A stretch of 9,261 nt of DNA, taken from Suttonella ornithocola (GTDB lineage: Bacteria > Pseudomonadota > Gammaproteobacteria > Cardiobacteriales > Cardiobacteriaceae). Position numbers and translations under genes: made by a program. Below, piece after piece: positions 1 to 6,634 of this stretch (its first letter is position 1; each line of letters opens with the position of its first letter). The stretch spans positions 1 through 9,261 of the forward strand of contig NZ_LWHB01000170.1 in assembly GCF_001889065.1 (NCBI RefSeq), in the 5' to 3' direction. The notes below the pieces were generated by a model. It did no database searches. It was not told the DNA's origin and saw only the letters and a list, made by a program, of their open reading frames with translations.

Positions 1-156
1 GGCATGAGGATAGTTTGGTTACCCCCTTATAGTCCAGACTTAAATCCCATTGAAAAGATGTGGGCTTGGATTAAGCAAATACGCAAAGAATGGCGGATGG
101 ATTGTATTGATACTTTATTCTTTTATCTGCTTTGGATTGGGTTGAGTTTTAGATGA
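1..156 (+). CDS. IS630-family transposase, C-terminal part (5' end outside window)
   Basis: The frame is open from base 1 to the TGA at 154-156 and gives the last 51 residues of a transposase. It contains LPPYSPDLNPIEKMW, the IS630/Tc1-type C-terminal motif in which the glutamate of NPIE is the third acidic residue of the DDE catalytic centre. Such enzymes cut and join IS ends at TA dinucleotides. The start and the first two catalytic aspartates lie outside the window, so I cannot tell whether this copy is intact. The stop codon lies inside the right terminal inverted repeat, so coding sequence runs into the IS end. The matching 5' end of another copy in the same orientation begins near 9049. 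Family assignment is firm; activity is unknown. Confidence 0.88.
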   Translation, partial: GMRIVWLPPYSPDLNPIEKMWAWIKQIRKEWRMDCIDTLFFYLLWIGLSFR

Positions 157-166
157 TTGCACTATA
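120..166 (+). repeat. Right terminal inverted repeat of the left IS630 copy
   Basis: Read on the minus strand from 166, this end begins TATAGTGCAATCA and about 30 bases in carries ATCCAAAGCAGATAAAAG. The left end of the other copy (9049-9095) has TATAGTCAAATCA and ATCCAAAGCAGATATAAAG at matching places. The repeat is therefore imperfect and about 47 bp long, well conserved at both extremities and weaker in the middle. It ends in TA, as expected for IS630 insertion into TA. Confidence 0.8.
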
Positions 167-177
167 TGGGATACCCG

Positions 178-225
178 CCACGGGAAATTTTTCCCGTGGG
201 GGAAAGATTTCGTCGTGGTTTTTTT
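178..225 (+). promoter_or_regulatory. Attenuator-like leader 1 (A-B-A'-B' plus T-run) before the coiled-coil gene
   Basis: A (178-187, CCACGGGAAA) pairs with A' (190-199, TTTCCCGTGG). B (185-195) pairs with B' (200-210, GGGAAAGATTT) with one G-T pair. B overlaps both A and A', so the two helices exclude each other. A run of seven T follows at 219-225, then the ribosome binding site AAAAGGAGAA and ATG at 244. The layout matches a terminator/antiterminator switch and recurs at 700, 1191 and 1705. This copy is the least regular: its A-A' loop is only two bases when fully paired and the T-run starts eight bases after B'. Confidence 0.55.
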
Positions 226-243
226 ACTTTAAAAGGAGAAACT

Positions 244-642
244 ATGGCTAATTTAAGTAATATTCATCAACTCATTGAACAGTTGAACCAAAATGATCGA
301 AGTGCCATAATCGCGCTAATTGATCTAAAAATGGAGGGCGATATGCAACAAGTATTAAATAAACTTGATGTCATGGCGCACAACATCAATGCAAAATTCA
401 GTGCAATGGACGCGAAATTCGAAGCAAAATTAGATGCCGTTAATGCTCGCTTTGATGCTGTTGATGCACGTTTTGATGCCCTTGAAAAAGGCATAAATAC
501 CCGCTTTGACGCACTTGAAAAAGGCACTAATGCCCGTTTTATCGCTTTGGAAAATTCAATTGCCAGTATCCGCTGGTGGAATATGACCGCAATAGGCTTT
601 ATCGGCTTATTGTTCGTATTCCTTCGTTTTTTCCCTAGCTAA
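244..642 (+). CDS. Small coiled-coil protein with a C-terminal membrane anchor
   Basis: The product has 132 residues and I do not recognise a named family. Residues 1-45 are polar and probably helical. Residues about 50-107 are repeats of a (A/N/T)RFDA(L/V) unit spaced 7 or 11 residues apart, ending in three 11-residue copies (75-107) of the form ARFDALEKGIN. This pattern is typical of a long parallel coiled coil. Residues about 113-130 form one hydrophobic segment followed by a short tail, so the protein is probably tail-anchored in the inner membrane with its coiled coil in the cytoplasm, and probably oligomeric. The start at 244 was chosen because GGAGAA lies just upstream; the open frame further upstream has no good start. 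It is first of four co-directional genes that each have a similar leader. Function is unknown. Confidence 0.8.
   Translation: MANLSNIHQLIEQLNQNDRSAIIALIDLKMEGDMQQVLNKLDVMAHNINAKFSAMDAKFEAKLDAVNARFDAVDARFDALEKGINTRFDALEKGTNARFIALENSIASIRWWNMTAIGFIGLLFVFLRFFPS
466..564 (+). repeat. Three tandem 33-bp repeats inside the coiled-coil gene
   Basis: Units 466-498, 499-531 and 532-564 each encode an 11-residue copy of the (A/T)RF(D/I)ALE repeat. The first two are close at DNA level (both contain CTTGAAAAAGGCA); the third has diverged. Copy number could vary by slippage without changing the frame. Confidence 0.7.
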
Positions 643-648
643 TCATAC

Positions 649-676
649 AAGCCATCATCGATGATGATGGCTTTCT
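649..676 (+). terminator. Rho-independent terminator-like hairpin after the coiled-coil gene
   Basis: A perfect 11-bp stem (649-659 with 663-673, arm AAGCCATCATC) with a GAT loop begins six bases after the stop at 642. The following tail (TTCTC) is only partly T-rich, so termination may be incomplete. Confidence 0.6.
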
Positions 677-699
677 CATCACCGCACAATCGGTATTCA

Positions 700-744
700 C
701 CCACAGGGTATGCTTTCCTGTGGGAGGCATACCCTCTCTTTTTT
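700..744 (+). promoter_or_regulatory. Attenuator-like leader 2 (A-B-A'-B' plus T-run)
   Basis: A (700-707, CCCACAGG) pairs with A' (717-724, CCTGTGGG). B (706-713, GGGTATGC) pairs with B' (727-734, GCATACCC). B overlaps the end of A and fills the A-A' loop, while A' fills the B-B' loop, so only one helix can form fully. T-rich sequence with six consecutive T ends at 744, directly against the ribosome binding site GGAGGA (745-750) of the gene at 754. B-B' plus the T-run has the form of a terminator, and A-A' would prevent it. Confidence 0.65.
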
Positions 745-753
745 GGAGGACTT

Positions 754-1176
754 ATGCCTAATTATTTCATGCAAACCTATTGCACCAATGAGTCGGTTTT
801 AGATTGCCTCGCAAATTATCATCAATTTATTCCTGTGTCAGTATCACAATTACGCCTTTCTTACTGGCAACAACGCCAGTTCGGGGCAGAGATTATTTAC
901 TGTGACAGAATTCGGGAAAAAAACGGTGGAACAAGAGTAGATATGGAAAGTATTCATGCCTTACCACTAGGCTTATTTCGGTTTATCAGCAAACAATTTC
1001 CTGATAAGCGAATTGAGCTCTTTTTTGCGCGAGAAAATGATGATGGCTGCTATTGTGGCGTTTATCATTTCTGTTCAGGCGAATGCTCAGAGAATCTCAT
1101 TCAGCCATACACCAAAGTGGCTCGAATGCTCTCTGCTTATTTGCTAGATCATGAGCCTTATTCATTAAGCGCTTGA
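754..1176 (+). CDS. Hypothetical protein of 140 residues
   Basis: I do not recognise the family. The product is soluble-looking, with no signal peptide or membrane segment, and is fairly rich in aromatic residues and cysteine, including a C-Y-C cluster and the segment HFCSGECSEN in the C-terminal half. The cysteines do not form a clear zinc-binding spacing. The start at 754 was chosen because GGAGGA is placed four bases upstream; the frame is open further upstream but that part overlaps leader 2 and reads as non-coding. It is second in the plus-strand set, 111 bp after the coiled-coil gene and 66 bp before the next start. Confidence 0.75.
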   Translation: MPNYFMQTYCTNESVLDCLANYHQFIPVSVSQLRLSYWQQRQFGAEIIYCDRIREKNGGTRVDMESIHALPLGLFRFISKQFPDKRIELFFARENDDGCYCGVYHFCSGECSENLIQPYTKVARMLSAYLLDHEPYSLSA

Positions 1177-1190
1177 GCTAATTTTTCATT

Positions 1191-1230
1191 TCCTACGGGA
1201 GAATTTCCGTAGGAGATTCTCCCTTATTTT
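1191..1230 (+). promoter_or_regulatory. Attenuator-like leader 3 (A-B-A'-B' plus T-run)
   Basis: A (1191-1198, TCCTACGG) pairs with A' (1207-1214, CCGTAGGA). B (1197-1204, GGGAGAAT) pairs with B' (1216-1223, ATTCTCCC). The T-rich stretch TTATTTT follows immediately at 1224-1230, and the next ATG is at 1243 with only a weak ribosome binding site (AGAGA). Topology is the same as leader 2, with different paired sequences. Confidence 0.65.
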
Positions 1231-1242
1231 AGAGAATCAACC

Positions 1243-1684
1243 ATGAAAACCATAGAACAATCTTTAATTTATAGAGGTCATCATATTGACATTTATCGCT
1301 TATCTTGAGCAACGGATGCTGACGTTAGACGATATTCTATTTCTACCGATCTTTATGAGAGAAGAGGGGGATAAAATCGGTCTTTCTACTTTGCCGAGTA
1401 AGGAATATCGTCCGTTTGGCTTTATCTATATGACACAAGATGAAATTAAAGAGGAATTTTATACCATAAGCGTTCAGCCAGTTGTCATACCGATTATCTA
1501 TAACCGTTTTGACGATGAGCTGGAAACACTTGAGCAATGGCTCAACAAGGAAGTGTATAAATTCCATATCAGTGAGCTAGATGAATCTCTGGGTGGATTT
1601 TATGGACGCGACCATGAAGCAAATTGCTTGCTTGATGAGGCTAAAAGCATTATCGATTGGAAAACCAATCCTAAATATTCATAA
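1243..1684 (+). pseudogene. Frameshifted gene for an unknown protein related to the following gene
   Basis: The natural start is the ATG at 1243. Its frame encodes MKTIEQSLIYRGHHIDIYRLS and stops at a TGA at 1306-1308. The protein resumes one base later as EQRMLTLDDILF and continues to the stop at 1684. Removing one T from TCTTGAG (about 1303-1309) joins the two parts into 146 codons, so a one-base insertion is the simplest cause. The C-terminal half (LNKEVYKFHISEL, then a LL-x2-A-x3-ID pattern) resembles the same region of the 1759-2454 product (LNHQVYSYSIPGL, LL-x2-A-x3-ID), so the two look like paralogues. A start at the TTG at 1286 could express the larger part but has no good ribosome binding site. 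Function is unknown. A sequencing error would make this an intact gene. Confidence 0.7.
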
Positions 1685-1704
1685 ATTTATTTAAATTTAC
1701 TTTT

Positions 1705-1741
1705 CCCAATGGGAGCTATCCCATTGGGATAGCTCTTTTTT
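1705..1741 (+). promoter_or_regulatory. Attenuator-like leader 4 (A-B-A'-B' plus T-run)
   Basis: A (1705-1713, CCCAATGGG) pairs with A' (1720-1728, CCCATTGGG). B (1713-1719, GAGCTAT) pairs with B' (1729-1735, ATAGCTC). Six T follow immediately at 1736-1741. This is the cleanest copy: both helices are perfect, each lies in the loop of the other, and the T-run abuts B'. The gene at 1759 follows, with AAAGAGAG as ribosome binding site. Confidence 0.7.
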
Positions 1742-1758
1742 ATTTATAAAGAGAGTTA

Positions 1759-2454
1759 ATGATGAAAAATCAAAATATTATCTTATCTAAAACCTTGAAA
1801 GGGCAAAAAAACAGAAAATATACTGTCAATATTCATCAAATGAATATTGATAAAGTCAAACCTCCGCATAAGTGTAAAAATGCGAGAAGTTTTGGCATCA
1901 TTTTTAGTTCTGACTACCCTTATTTGGAACAGTTAAAAACCGACTTTCCAAAGCTATCGTTACTTGAAGCACAAAAAATCGAAGATGAACGCGTCTATGA
2001 TGAAGCATTAGACTCAAAGGTGTTTTATCACCTAACAGAAAATGGACAAATCGAGCTTAGTTTGCAATATAGAGGTTTCTTAGAAACCCCACATGATGGC
2101 TTTCTTGGTTATCTCGTTGGTTGTGAATTTAGAGACCAAGCAGAACTCGAGCTAAATGAAATGAGCCATTTTTTAAATCATCAGGTTTATTCTTATTCCA
2201 TACCTGGTTTAAAAATTAAAAGCCCAGCGCTTTTCTGCGATAAAACAGAAATAGATATGCTGCTTAATATGGCTCAAGCAGAAATTGATGAGTATCAGAG
2301 AATGTTCGCTTTGGCACGAGATGTCGTCTCTGACTTATCAATAGTCATTAAAACAACGGGCGATGGTGGGTTTCATTTTCGTAAACGCGATATGCGCCTT
2401 TTATCGCTGGCTTGTGATGTCATCAATCAGTTATTGCGCTTACAACGCAATTAG
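1759..2454 (+). CDS. Hypothetical protein of about 231 residues
   Basis: I do not recognise the family. The product is charged and soluble-looking, with a basic N-terminus (about residues 9-45), an acidic middle, and no signal peptide or membrane segment. Residues about 130-182 resemble the C-terminus of the frameshifted preceding gene: both have an EL-rich helix, LN-x2-VY, and LL-x2-A-x3-ID. The remaining 50 or so residues, rich in R, K and L, have no counterpart there. Two adjacent ATG codons (1759 and 1762) both fit the AAAGAGAG site; the second has the better spacing. It is last of the plus-strand set and is followed 20 bp later by a strong terminator. Confidence 0.75.
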   Translation: MMKNQNIILSKTLKGQKNRKYTVNIHQMNIDKVKPPHKCKNARSFGIIFSSDYPYLEQLKTDFPKLSLLEAQKIEDERVYDEALDSKVFYHLTENGQIELSLQYRGFLETPHDGFLGYLVGCEFRDQAELELNEMSHFLNHQVYSYSIPGLKIKSPALFCDKTEIDMLLNMAQAEIDEYQRMFALARDVVSDLSIVIKTTGDGGFHFRKRDMRLLSLACDVINQLLRLQRN

Positions 2455-2474
2455 TATTTTTATTCTGTAACAGT

Positions 2475-2504
2475 AATCCTCCGACAATGTCGGGGGATTT
2501 TTTT
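2475..2504 (+). terminator. Rho-independent terminator of the plus-strand gene set
   Basis: An 11-bp stem (2475-2485 with 2489-2499, one G-U pair) with an AAT loop is followed by seven T (2498-2504). Unlike the four leaders it has no competing helix, as expected for a terminator that only ends the set. Confidence 0.85.
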
Positions 2505-2658
2505 ATAGATAGTCTGGAACATATCTACAAGACTAAGCAAAATCATAACTAGCATATTCCAAAAATCAAACCGTTTTGTTTTTCATTATCAAATATATTC
2601 GATAAGAAAAAACTTTGCCTCTCGTTTATTGTCCACAAAAATACTTGCTTCTTATTTT
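2505..2658. other. AT-rich intergenic stretch with no recognised gene
   Basis: I found no reading frame with start and ribosome binding site on either strand. The only structure is an imperfect palindrome near 2587-2604 around ATCAAATATATTCGAT, of unknown meaning. It lies between the convergent gene sets. Confidence 0.5.
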
Positions 2659-2789
2659 GAGACCTTTGCAAAACCTCGTAAAATAGAAAAAATCCAATTT
2701 TTTGAATTTTTAAAATATATTAAAATCATATAATTATCTTTTCTACTATTGGTAAAAATTCGCGTAAAACGAAGTTTTGCAAAGGTCTC
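2659..2789. mobile_element. MITE-like element (131 bp) with GAGACCTTTGCAAAA ends
   Basis: The ends are inverted copies of GAGACCTTTGCAAAAC (2659-2674 and 2774-2789). The match extends to about 20 of 21 positions (then CTCGT on one side, TTCGT on the other). The interior is very AT-rich and non-coding. From memory, this terminal sequence is typical of IS1106-like IS5-family elements found in Neisseria and other respiratory-tract bacteria, so this is probably a non-autonomous derivative moved by such a transposase. ATTTT occurs on both outer sides and could be a target duplication, but the context is so T-rich that this may be chance. Confidence 0.7.
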
Positions 2790-2795
2790 ATTTTT

Positions 2796-2879
2796 TTACG
2801 AAAAATGATAGTCAAATACATAGCTCACTTCTTCCAGTGCTGCGACTAAATCATAGAAGACATCAACATCACAATCACT
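2796..2879 (-). pseudogene. Possible C-terminal gene remnant
   Basis: A stretch of 27 protein-like codons (containing DVDVFYDLVAALEEVSYVF) ends in TAA seven bases from the MITE. In the same frame a TAA lies directly upstream, there is no start codon, and the frame differs from that of the neighbouring 2893-3460 gene. It could be the tail of a lost gene or chance; composition is the only support. Confidence 0.25.
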
Positions 2880-2892
2880 TTAATGTGTCAGG

Positions 2893-3460
2893 TTAAAGCA
2901 ATGCTACTTCATCACTAAAAGCATAGTTTAATTCATCATTTTCTACATTGAACAACTCATCCTCAAGGATAATACGTTTTCGTTTTATTGCGGCTTGAAT
3001 TCTAGCAAGCACTTTAGGCTCTTCTTCCGATAGAAATATCTTTTTATTAGCTTGTTTTTGATATAAAAACTGTAACATATCCGCTCGTATTTCAAGTCGA
3101 TGAAACTTCATCACATCGTTAATGTGTTGGTGAAATTCAGAAGCACAATATCTATTCCAATTATCATAGAGTGCAACCCAAGGCAGGATTTGGCACTGAT
3201 TTTCTTCTAGTGCCTGAACATTTAGCAGCTGTATTTTGTCAGGATAAAATCTTGAAAGCATTATTGCCGTATCTTGGGTGGATAAGTCTGATGACATTGG
3301 TGGATCAGCAGGAATATATTTTGAGTGCAAGAGCTGCAAATATGCTACTGCACAATTGACATCATGAAGACGTCAACGACGTTTGTATTGCTTGTGTACT
3401 TTTTAGTAATCTAGATAATTCACGATAATCTATTAGAAAAATATTATCTTGCTTTTTCAT
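2893..3460 (-). pseudogene. Frameshifted gene for an unknown protein, last of the minus-strand set
   Basis: A good start exists at the ATG at 3458-3460, with GGAGAG upstream, encoding MKKQDNIFLIDYRELSRLL and on to a TGA at 3362-3364. In another frame an open stretch from about 3373 continues as DVNCAVAYLQLLHSKYIP down to the stop at 2893. One extra base (or two missing) between about 3362 and 3375 explains both parts; joined, the product would be about 188 residues. The C-terminal half is rich in charged helices. I see no known domain, membrane segment or signal peptide. Reading it only from the TTG at 3339 would leave the 5' ribosome binding site and N-terminus unexplained, so I favour the frameshift. 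The upstream neighbour ends 35 bp away, consistent with one operon. Confidence 0.6.
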
Positions 3461-3495
3461 GAAAGAGCTCTCCAAAAAATTCTTAATAGATTGAT

Positions 3496-3897
3496 TTAGA
3501 CAGTCTCAATCATTTCTAGGTGAGTTAATGCAAATCCACCTCTCCGTCCTTCAAGTAAAACTACTACTGTATGCTCGCCTTGAATAAAAGCCTTGCTTCT
3601 AGTTTTTGTTTTATAGGGATTATTTTTGCTGCCAATTAGTAAATGGGGATAATAAATACATGGACTACCAATGGGGTATCTTTCGTTAAAATCGTCTACA
3701 AGTTTTTGTAAGTGGTTTTCTGTACTTTCTGTTAATAGCTTGGCATATTTGTTTATTGCATATTCTTGCATTGATAATTCTTCACGATAGCCGTCTATTC
3801 TATCTTCCGATACCCCTTCGTTTATGATAGCTAGGGTAGCGTCATAATCAATACACGCATCAACCAATGCTTTGAATTCTTGAGATGGTTCTTTCAT
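3496..3897 (-). CDS. Hypothetical protein of 133 residues
   Basis: I do not recognise the family. The N-terminal half (residues about 1-70) looks helical and acidic; the C-terminal half has short beta-like stretches (SPCIYYPHLLIGS, EHTVVVLLEG) and a basic KTKTRSKAF segment, suggesting a small alpha/beta fold. There is no signal peptide or membrane segment. The start at 3897 has AGGAAAA upstream. It lies 38 bp after the 3936-4202 gene and 35 bp before the frameshifted gene starting at 3460, so it probably belongs to the long minus-strand operon. Confidence 0.75.
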   Translation of the reverse strand: MKEPSQEFKALVDACIDYDATLAIINEGVSEDRIDGYREELSMQEYAINKYAKLLTESTENHLQKLVDDFNERYPIGSPCIYYPHLLIGSKNNPYKTKTRSKAFIQGEHTVVVLLEGRRGGFALTHLEMIETV

Positions 3898-3935
3898 AGT
3901 ATTTTCCTTATGTATTCTGATGGAATTGAGACCAT

Positions 3936-4202
3936 TTATGTCTCGCTCAGTATGTTTACAGTTAAAAAATAGGTATTCTTTGCTTCTATGAGCGTTTTTA
4001 TTTCAAGTTCAGATAATTCTTCTCCAGTATGTGCCTTACGAATAAGGCATCCTAAATTTTTCTCTGGATAAAGCAGGGTTAGACTTTTGGTTAATCGCTC
4101 AGGAAAAGTGCAGAGGTAGTTTTTTCCTTCATATTGAAAGATTCTATGCCTACAATATGGTACGACTATCTGATTGTTTTTAGCGCTTATGACTGCTGAC
4201 AT
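3936..4202 (-). CDS. Hypothetical protein of 88 residues
   Basis: I do not recognise the family. The product is small and basic in its first two thirds, with short beta-like runs (NQIVVPYCRHRIFQY, KNYLCTF) followed by a helical ELSELEIKTLIEAK segment. Three cysteines are present but not in a metal-binding spacing. The start at 4202 has GGAGAAAA about eleven bases upstream, a little long but the only reasonable choice. It follows the broken topA by 67 bp and precedes the 133-residue gene by 38 bp, so co-transcription is likely. Confidence 0.7.
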   Translation of the reverse strand: MSAVISAKNNQIVVPYCRHRIFQYEGKNYLCTFPERLTKSLTLLYPEKNLGCLIRKAHTGEELSELEIKTLIEAKNTYFLTVNILSET

Positions 4203-4269
4203 GAATTCATTTTCTCCATCTCTTCATTGATGCAATATCATGTAGGCTATTCCTCATTCAATCAGTAAC

Positions 4270-6212
4270 TTAATGGGTATTTTGATGAAATTGCGGAATG
4301 CCATTCACATCTTGCTCGGTATGTTTGCAGTCCGGGTAATTGCTGCACCCCCAAAACTTTCCTTTTTTGCCCTGTCTCAGTTTTAAAATTCCCCCACAAG
4401 CACCACATTTATAGCTTTTGCCATGTTGTCCTTGTCCACATTCAGGACAAGGATAAGTAGGCTCATTGCTCGACATTGCCGTGATACTGTTATCTGCTTC
4501 AAAAGTCTCCAATTGCTCGTCGAGCAGACGGTCATACTGTCCAACCGATTGCGCATAGTCTGCACGTCCCTGTGCAATAGCATCCAAGCTATCTTCCATA
4601 TTTCGCGTATAAGCGACTTCCATAAACGAAAATCGGTTTTTTAAGGCTTCAACGATGGCTTTCCCCAATTCGGTGGGTTCAAACCTGCGTTTAACCAGTC
4701 GCACATAATCTCTTTTGAGAATCACACTGATAATAGAGGCATAAGTTGCAGGTCTGCCGATGCCTTCGCGCTCTAGCGCTTTGACTAAAGATACTTCGCT
4801 ATATCTTGCTGGTGGTTTGGTTTCTAATGCGAGTATTTCAGCATTCTCAGGCGTGAGAGTAGTTCCCTCATAAAGCAACGGTACTAACTGCTGTGCCTCA
4901 TCTTTATCCTCGTTGGTGTAATCATCTGACATCATGATCATCCAACCTTTGTAAATTACCTCTCTACCCGTAGCGGTAAATTTGGCTGGGATCGTTTGCG
5001 GATTAGGGACATTGGTAAAAGTGATTGCCTGTGGCGTTGCTAAACAGACGCTGCGCACTTTAAAAACAGCGGAGCGCATCTGACACGCGACTGCTGTCCG
5101 CCAAATGAGCTGATACAGCTTATCTGCATTAACATCGTCTGTATTTGCTTCTCGCGTTTCAAAGTGGGTCGGACGAATCGCTTCATGCGCTTCCTGAGCA
5201 TCCTCTTTTGCTTTCCAAGTATGTGGTTTATCAGGGATATGCTCTTGCTATCCTTTGCTGTGCAAAAACGCCCAAACAGCTTCAATACCGTCTTGAGAGA
5301 GATTAGGGTTATCTGTCCGATGATAAGTAATTAAACCCGCTTCAAAAAGCGTTTGTGCTGCCTTCATCGTATCATTCACGGACATTTTTAACCGATTAGC
5401 AGCTGCCTGTTGCAGGGTAGAGGTAATCAGTGGTGCAGGGGGCTTCCTCGCCTGTTGTTTTTCTTCAAATGATTCAATAATAACCAATTCTCTTGCCGCA
5501 TCAATTACCTGTTGTGCTACACCTCTATCGGTAATGTATGGCATCTCCTCAGTCACTAATGATTTAGTCTCCCACTTAGCAGACCAAGTGCTTCCATCGG
5601 AGAAACCTTTGTCGTCAGTGAGCGGTAAATCTAAGCGCACCCCGAAATGATTGGTTTTAACAAAAGATCGAATCGCTTGCTCACGCTCAACGACTAAGCG
5701 CAGAGCAACAGACTGCACACGTCCTGCAGATAATCCACGCTGTCCCAGTTTATTGCCTAAGACAGGCGAAACCTTATAGCCGAATAAACGATCTAATACC
5801 CGACGACCTTGTTGTGCCAAGAACAATCGGTAATCGACCTGACGGGGAGATTTAAGTGCTTTTTCAACCGCAGAGGGAGTGATTTCATTAAAAGTGACTC
5901 GCGCGTAGAGCGTTTATCTTTTCCTAACACCTGTTGCAGATGCCAAGCGATTGCTTCACCTTCTCGATCAGGGTCAGTTGCCAGATAAATCGTATTTGCT
6001 CCCTGTGCCAGTTTTTTTAACCTAGCGATAGTAGGTCCGCTACGTTCACCCGTTACATATTTTGGCCAATACTCTGGAGCAGTCACACCAATTTCGTTTT
6101 TAGGTAGATCGCGGATATGTCCAACGGATGCGGCAACTTCCCAACCTTGTCCTAAAAAACCTGCAATTTTCTTTGCTTTTGAGGGCGATTCAACGATAAG
6201 TAAGTTCATCAT
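4270..6212 (-). pseudogene. topA: Type IA DNA topoisomerase (topA-like), broken by a frameshift and a stop codon
   Basis: Type IA topoisomerases relax negative supercoils by passing one strand through a transient break held by a tyrosine. The reconstructed product is about 647 residues, shorter than chromosomal E. coli TopA (865). In order it shows the Toprim domain (VESPSKAKK with the acidic Glu; DPDREGEA with the metal-binding D-x-D-x-E), the GRVQSVALRL segment, the active-site motif LITYHRTDNPNLS with Tyr at 5323-5325 and Arg two codons later, HEAIRPT, REGIGRPATYA, and a C-terminal zinc ribbon (CGACGG, then GCSNYPDC). Two lesions break it. At about 5907-5912 the frame shifts just where KRYARVTFNEI is expected (two bases extra or one missing). 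At 5248-5250 an in-frame TAG sits where a tyrosine codon is expected (KGYQEHIP). Without these it would be a full enzyme. Start: ATG at 6212 or, with better spacing to AGAGGGG, 6209. Confidence 0.9.
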
Positions 6213-6230
6213 TGCCCCTCTTTTGAAGTA

Positions 6231-6629
6231 TTACTTGTTTTTGCATACTGAAATGCCATGTATTTTTTGATTGAATCTATCAGAGGTTTTTAAGTCTAAA
6301 TCAAGCGTTTTCAGTAAAGGTAAAGTACAAGGTATAATCAGTAGCAAAGCACTCATTAATGATAAATTTAATTCACCCTCTTGTTTCAATTGAAAGAAAG
6401 CAAGAATTAAAAATAAAAAGCCTACTAATATAGTAAATAGAGAAGAAATTATCAGTGTTATGCTTCTTATGGTTATGATGATATTCAAACGTTTTACTTG
6501 TTTTAAAAAAAATTCAATTTTTTCAATCTTTTTAGTTTCTTCTGTAAATTCTAAGCCTTTTCCTTCTTCCAACAAATCATCTATGTAGTTCTCAAATTTT
6601 TGATAACTTAAAAATATAGGGGTTTTCAT
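6231..6629 (-). CDS. Small two-helix membrane protein, paralogue of the upstream gene
   Basis: The product has 132 residues: a charged cytoplasmic-type N-terminus of about 48 residues beginning MKTPIFLSYQKFENYIDDLL, a long hydrophobic segment at about 52-79, a second at about 90-107, and a short basic tail. The neighbouring 6635-7093 product has the same plan and a similar opening (MKISIFSSYQ), so the two arose by duplication or belong to one family that I cannot name. It starts five bases after the stop of that neighbour and ends 18 bp before topA, so translation is probably coupled. Location in the inner membrane is inferred from the two hydrophobic segments. Confidence 0.75.
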   Translation of the reverse strand: MKTPIFLSYQKFENYIDDLLEEGKGLEFTEETKKIEKIEFFLKQVKRLNIIITIRSITLIISSLFTILVGFLFLILAFFQLKQEGELNLSLMSALLLIIPCTLPLLKTLDLDLKTSDRFNQKIHGISVCKNK

Positions 6630-6634
6630 AGAAT

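Noticed and set aside
267..527. Minus-strand reading frame inside the coiled-coil gene
   Set aside because: It is a by-product of the repeated heptad codons and has a low-complexity Ser/Ala/Phe composition.
178..1741. The A-B-A'-B' leaders as compact H-type pseudoknots
   Set aside because: The connecting loops are nil to three bases and the arms overlap, so both helices could hardly form together. Alternative helices with a T-run fit better.
178..1741. The plus-strand genes as integron cassettes with attC sites
   Set aside because: The inverted repeats lie before the genes with T-runs, lack the conserved attC core ends, and no integrase is present.
2806..2820. ATAGTCAAAT as a further IS630/MITE end
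   Set aside because: Only ten bases match, the second end is absent and it lies inside the possible gene remnant.
4423..4644. Plus-strand reading frame opposite topA
   Set aside because: It is a shadow of the strongly conserved topoisomerase coding sequence and has no ribosome binding site.
5907..5912. Programmed frameshifting in topA
   Set aside because: There is no slippery heptamer or downstream stimulatory structure at the site, and a second, unrelated stop codon breaks the same gene.
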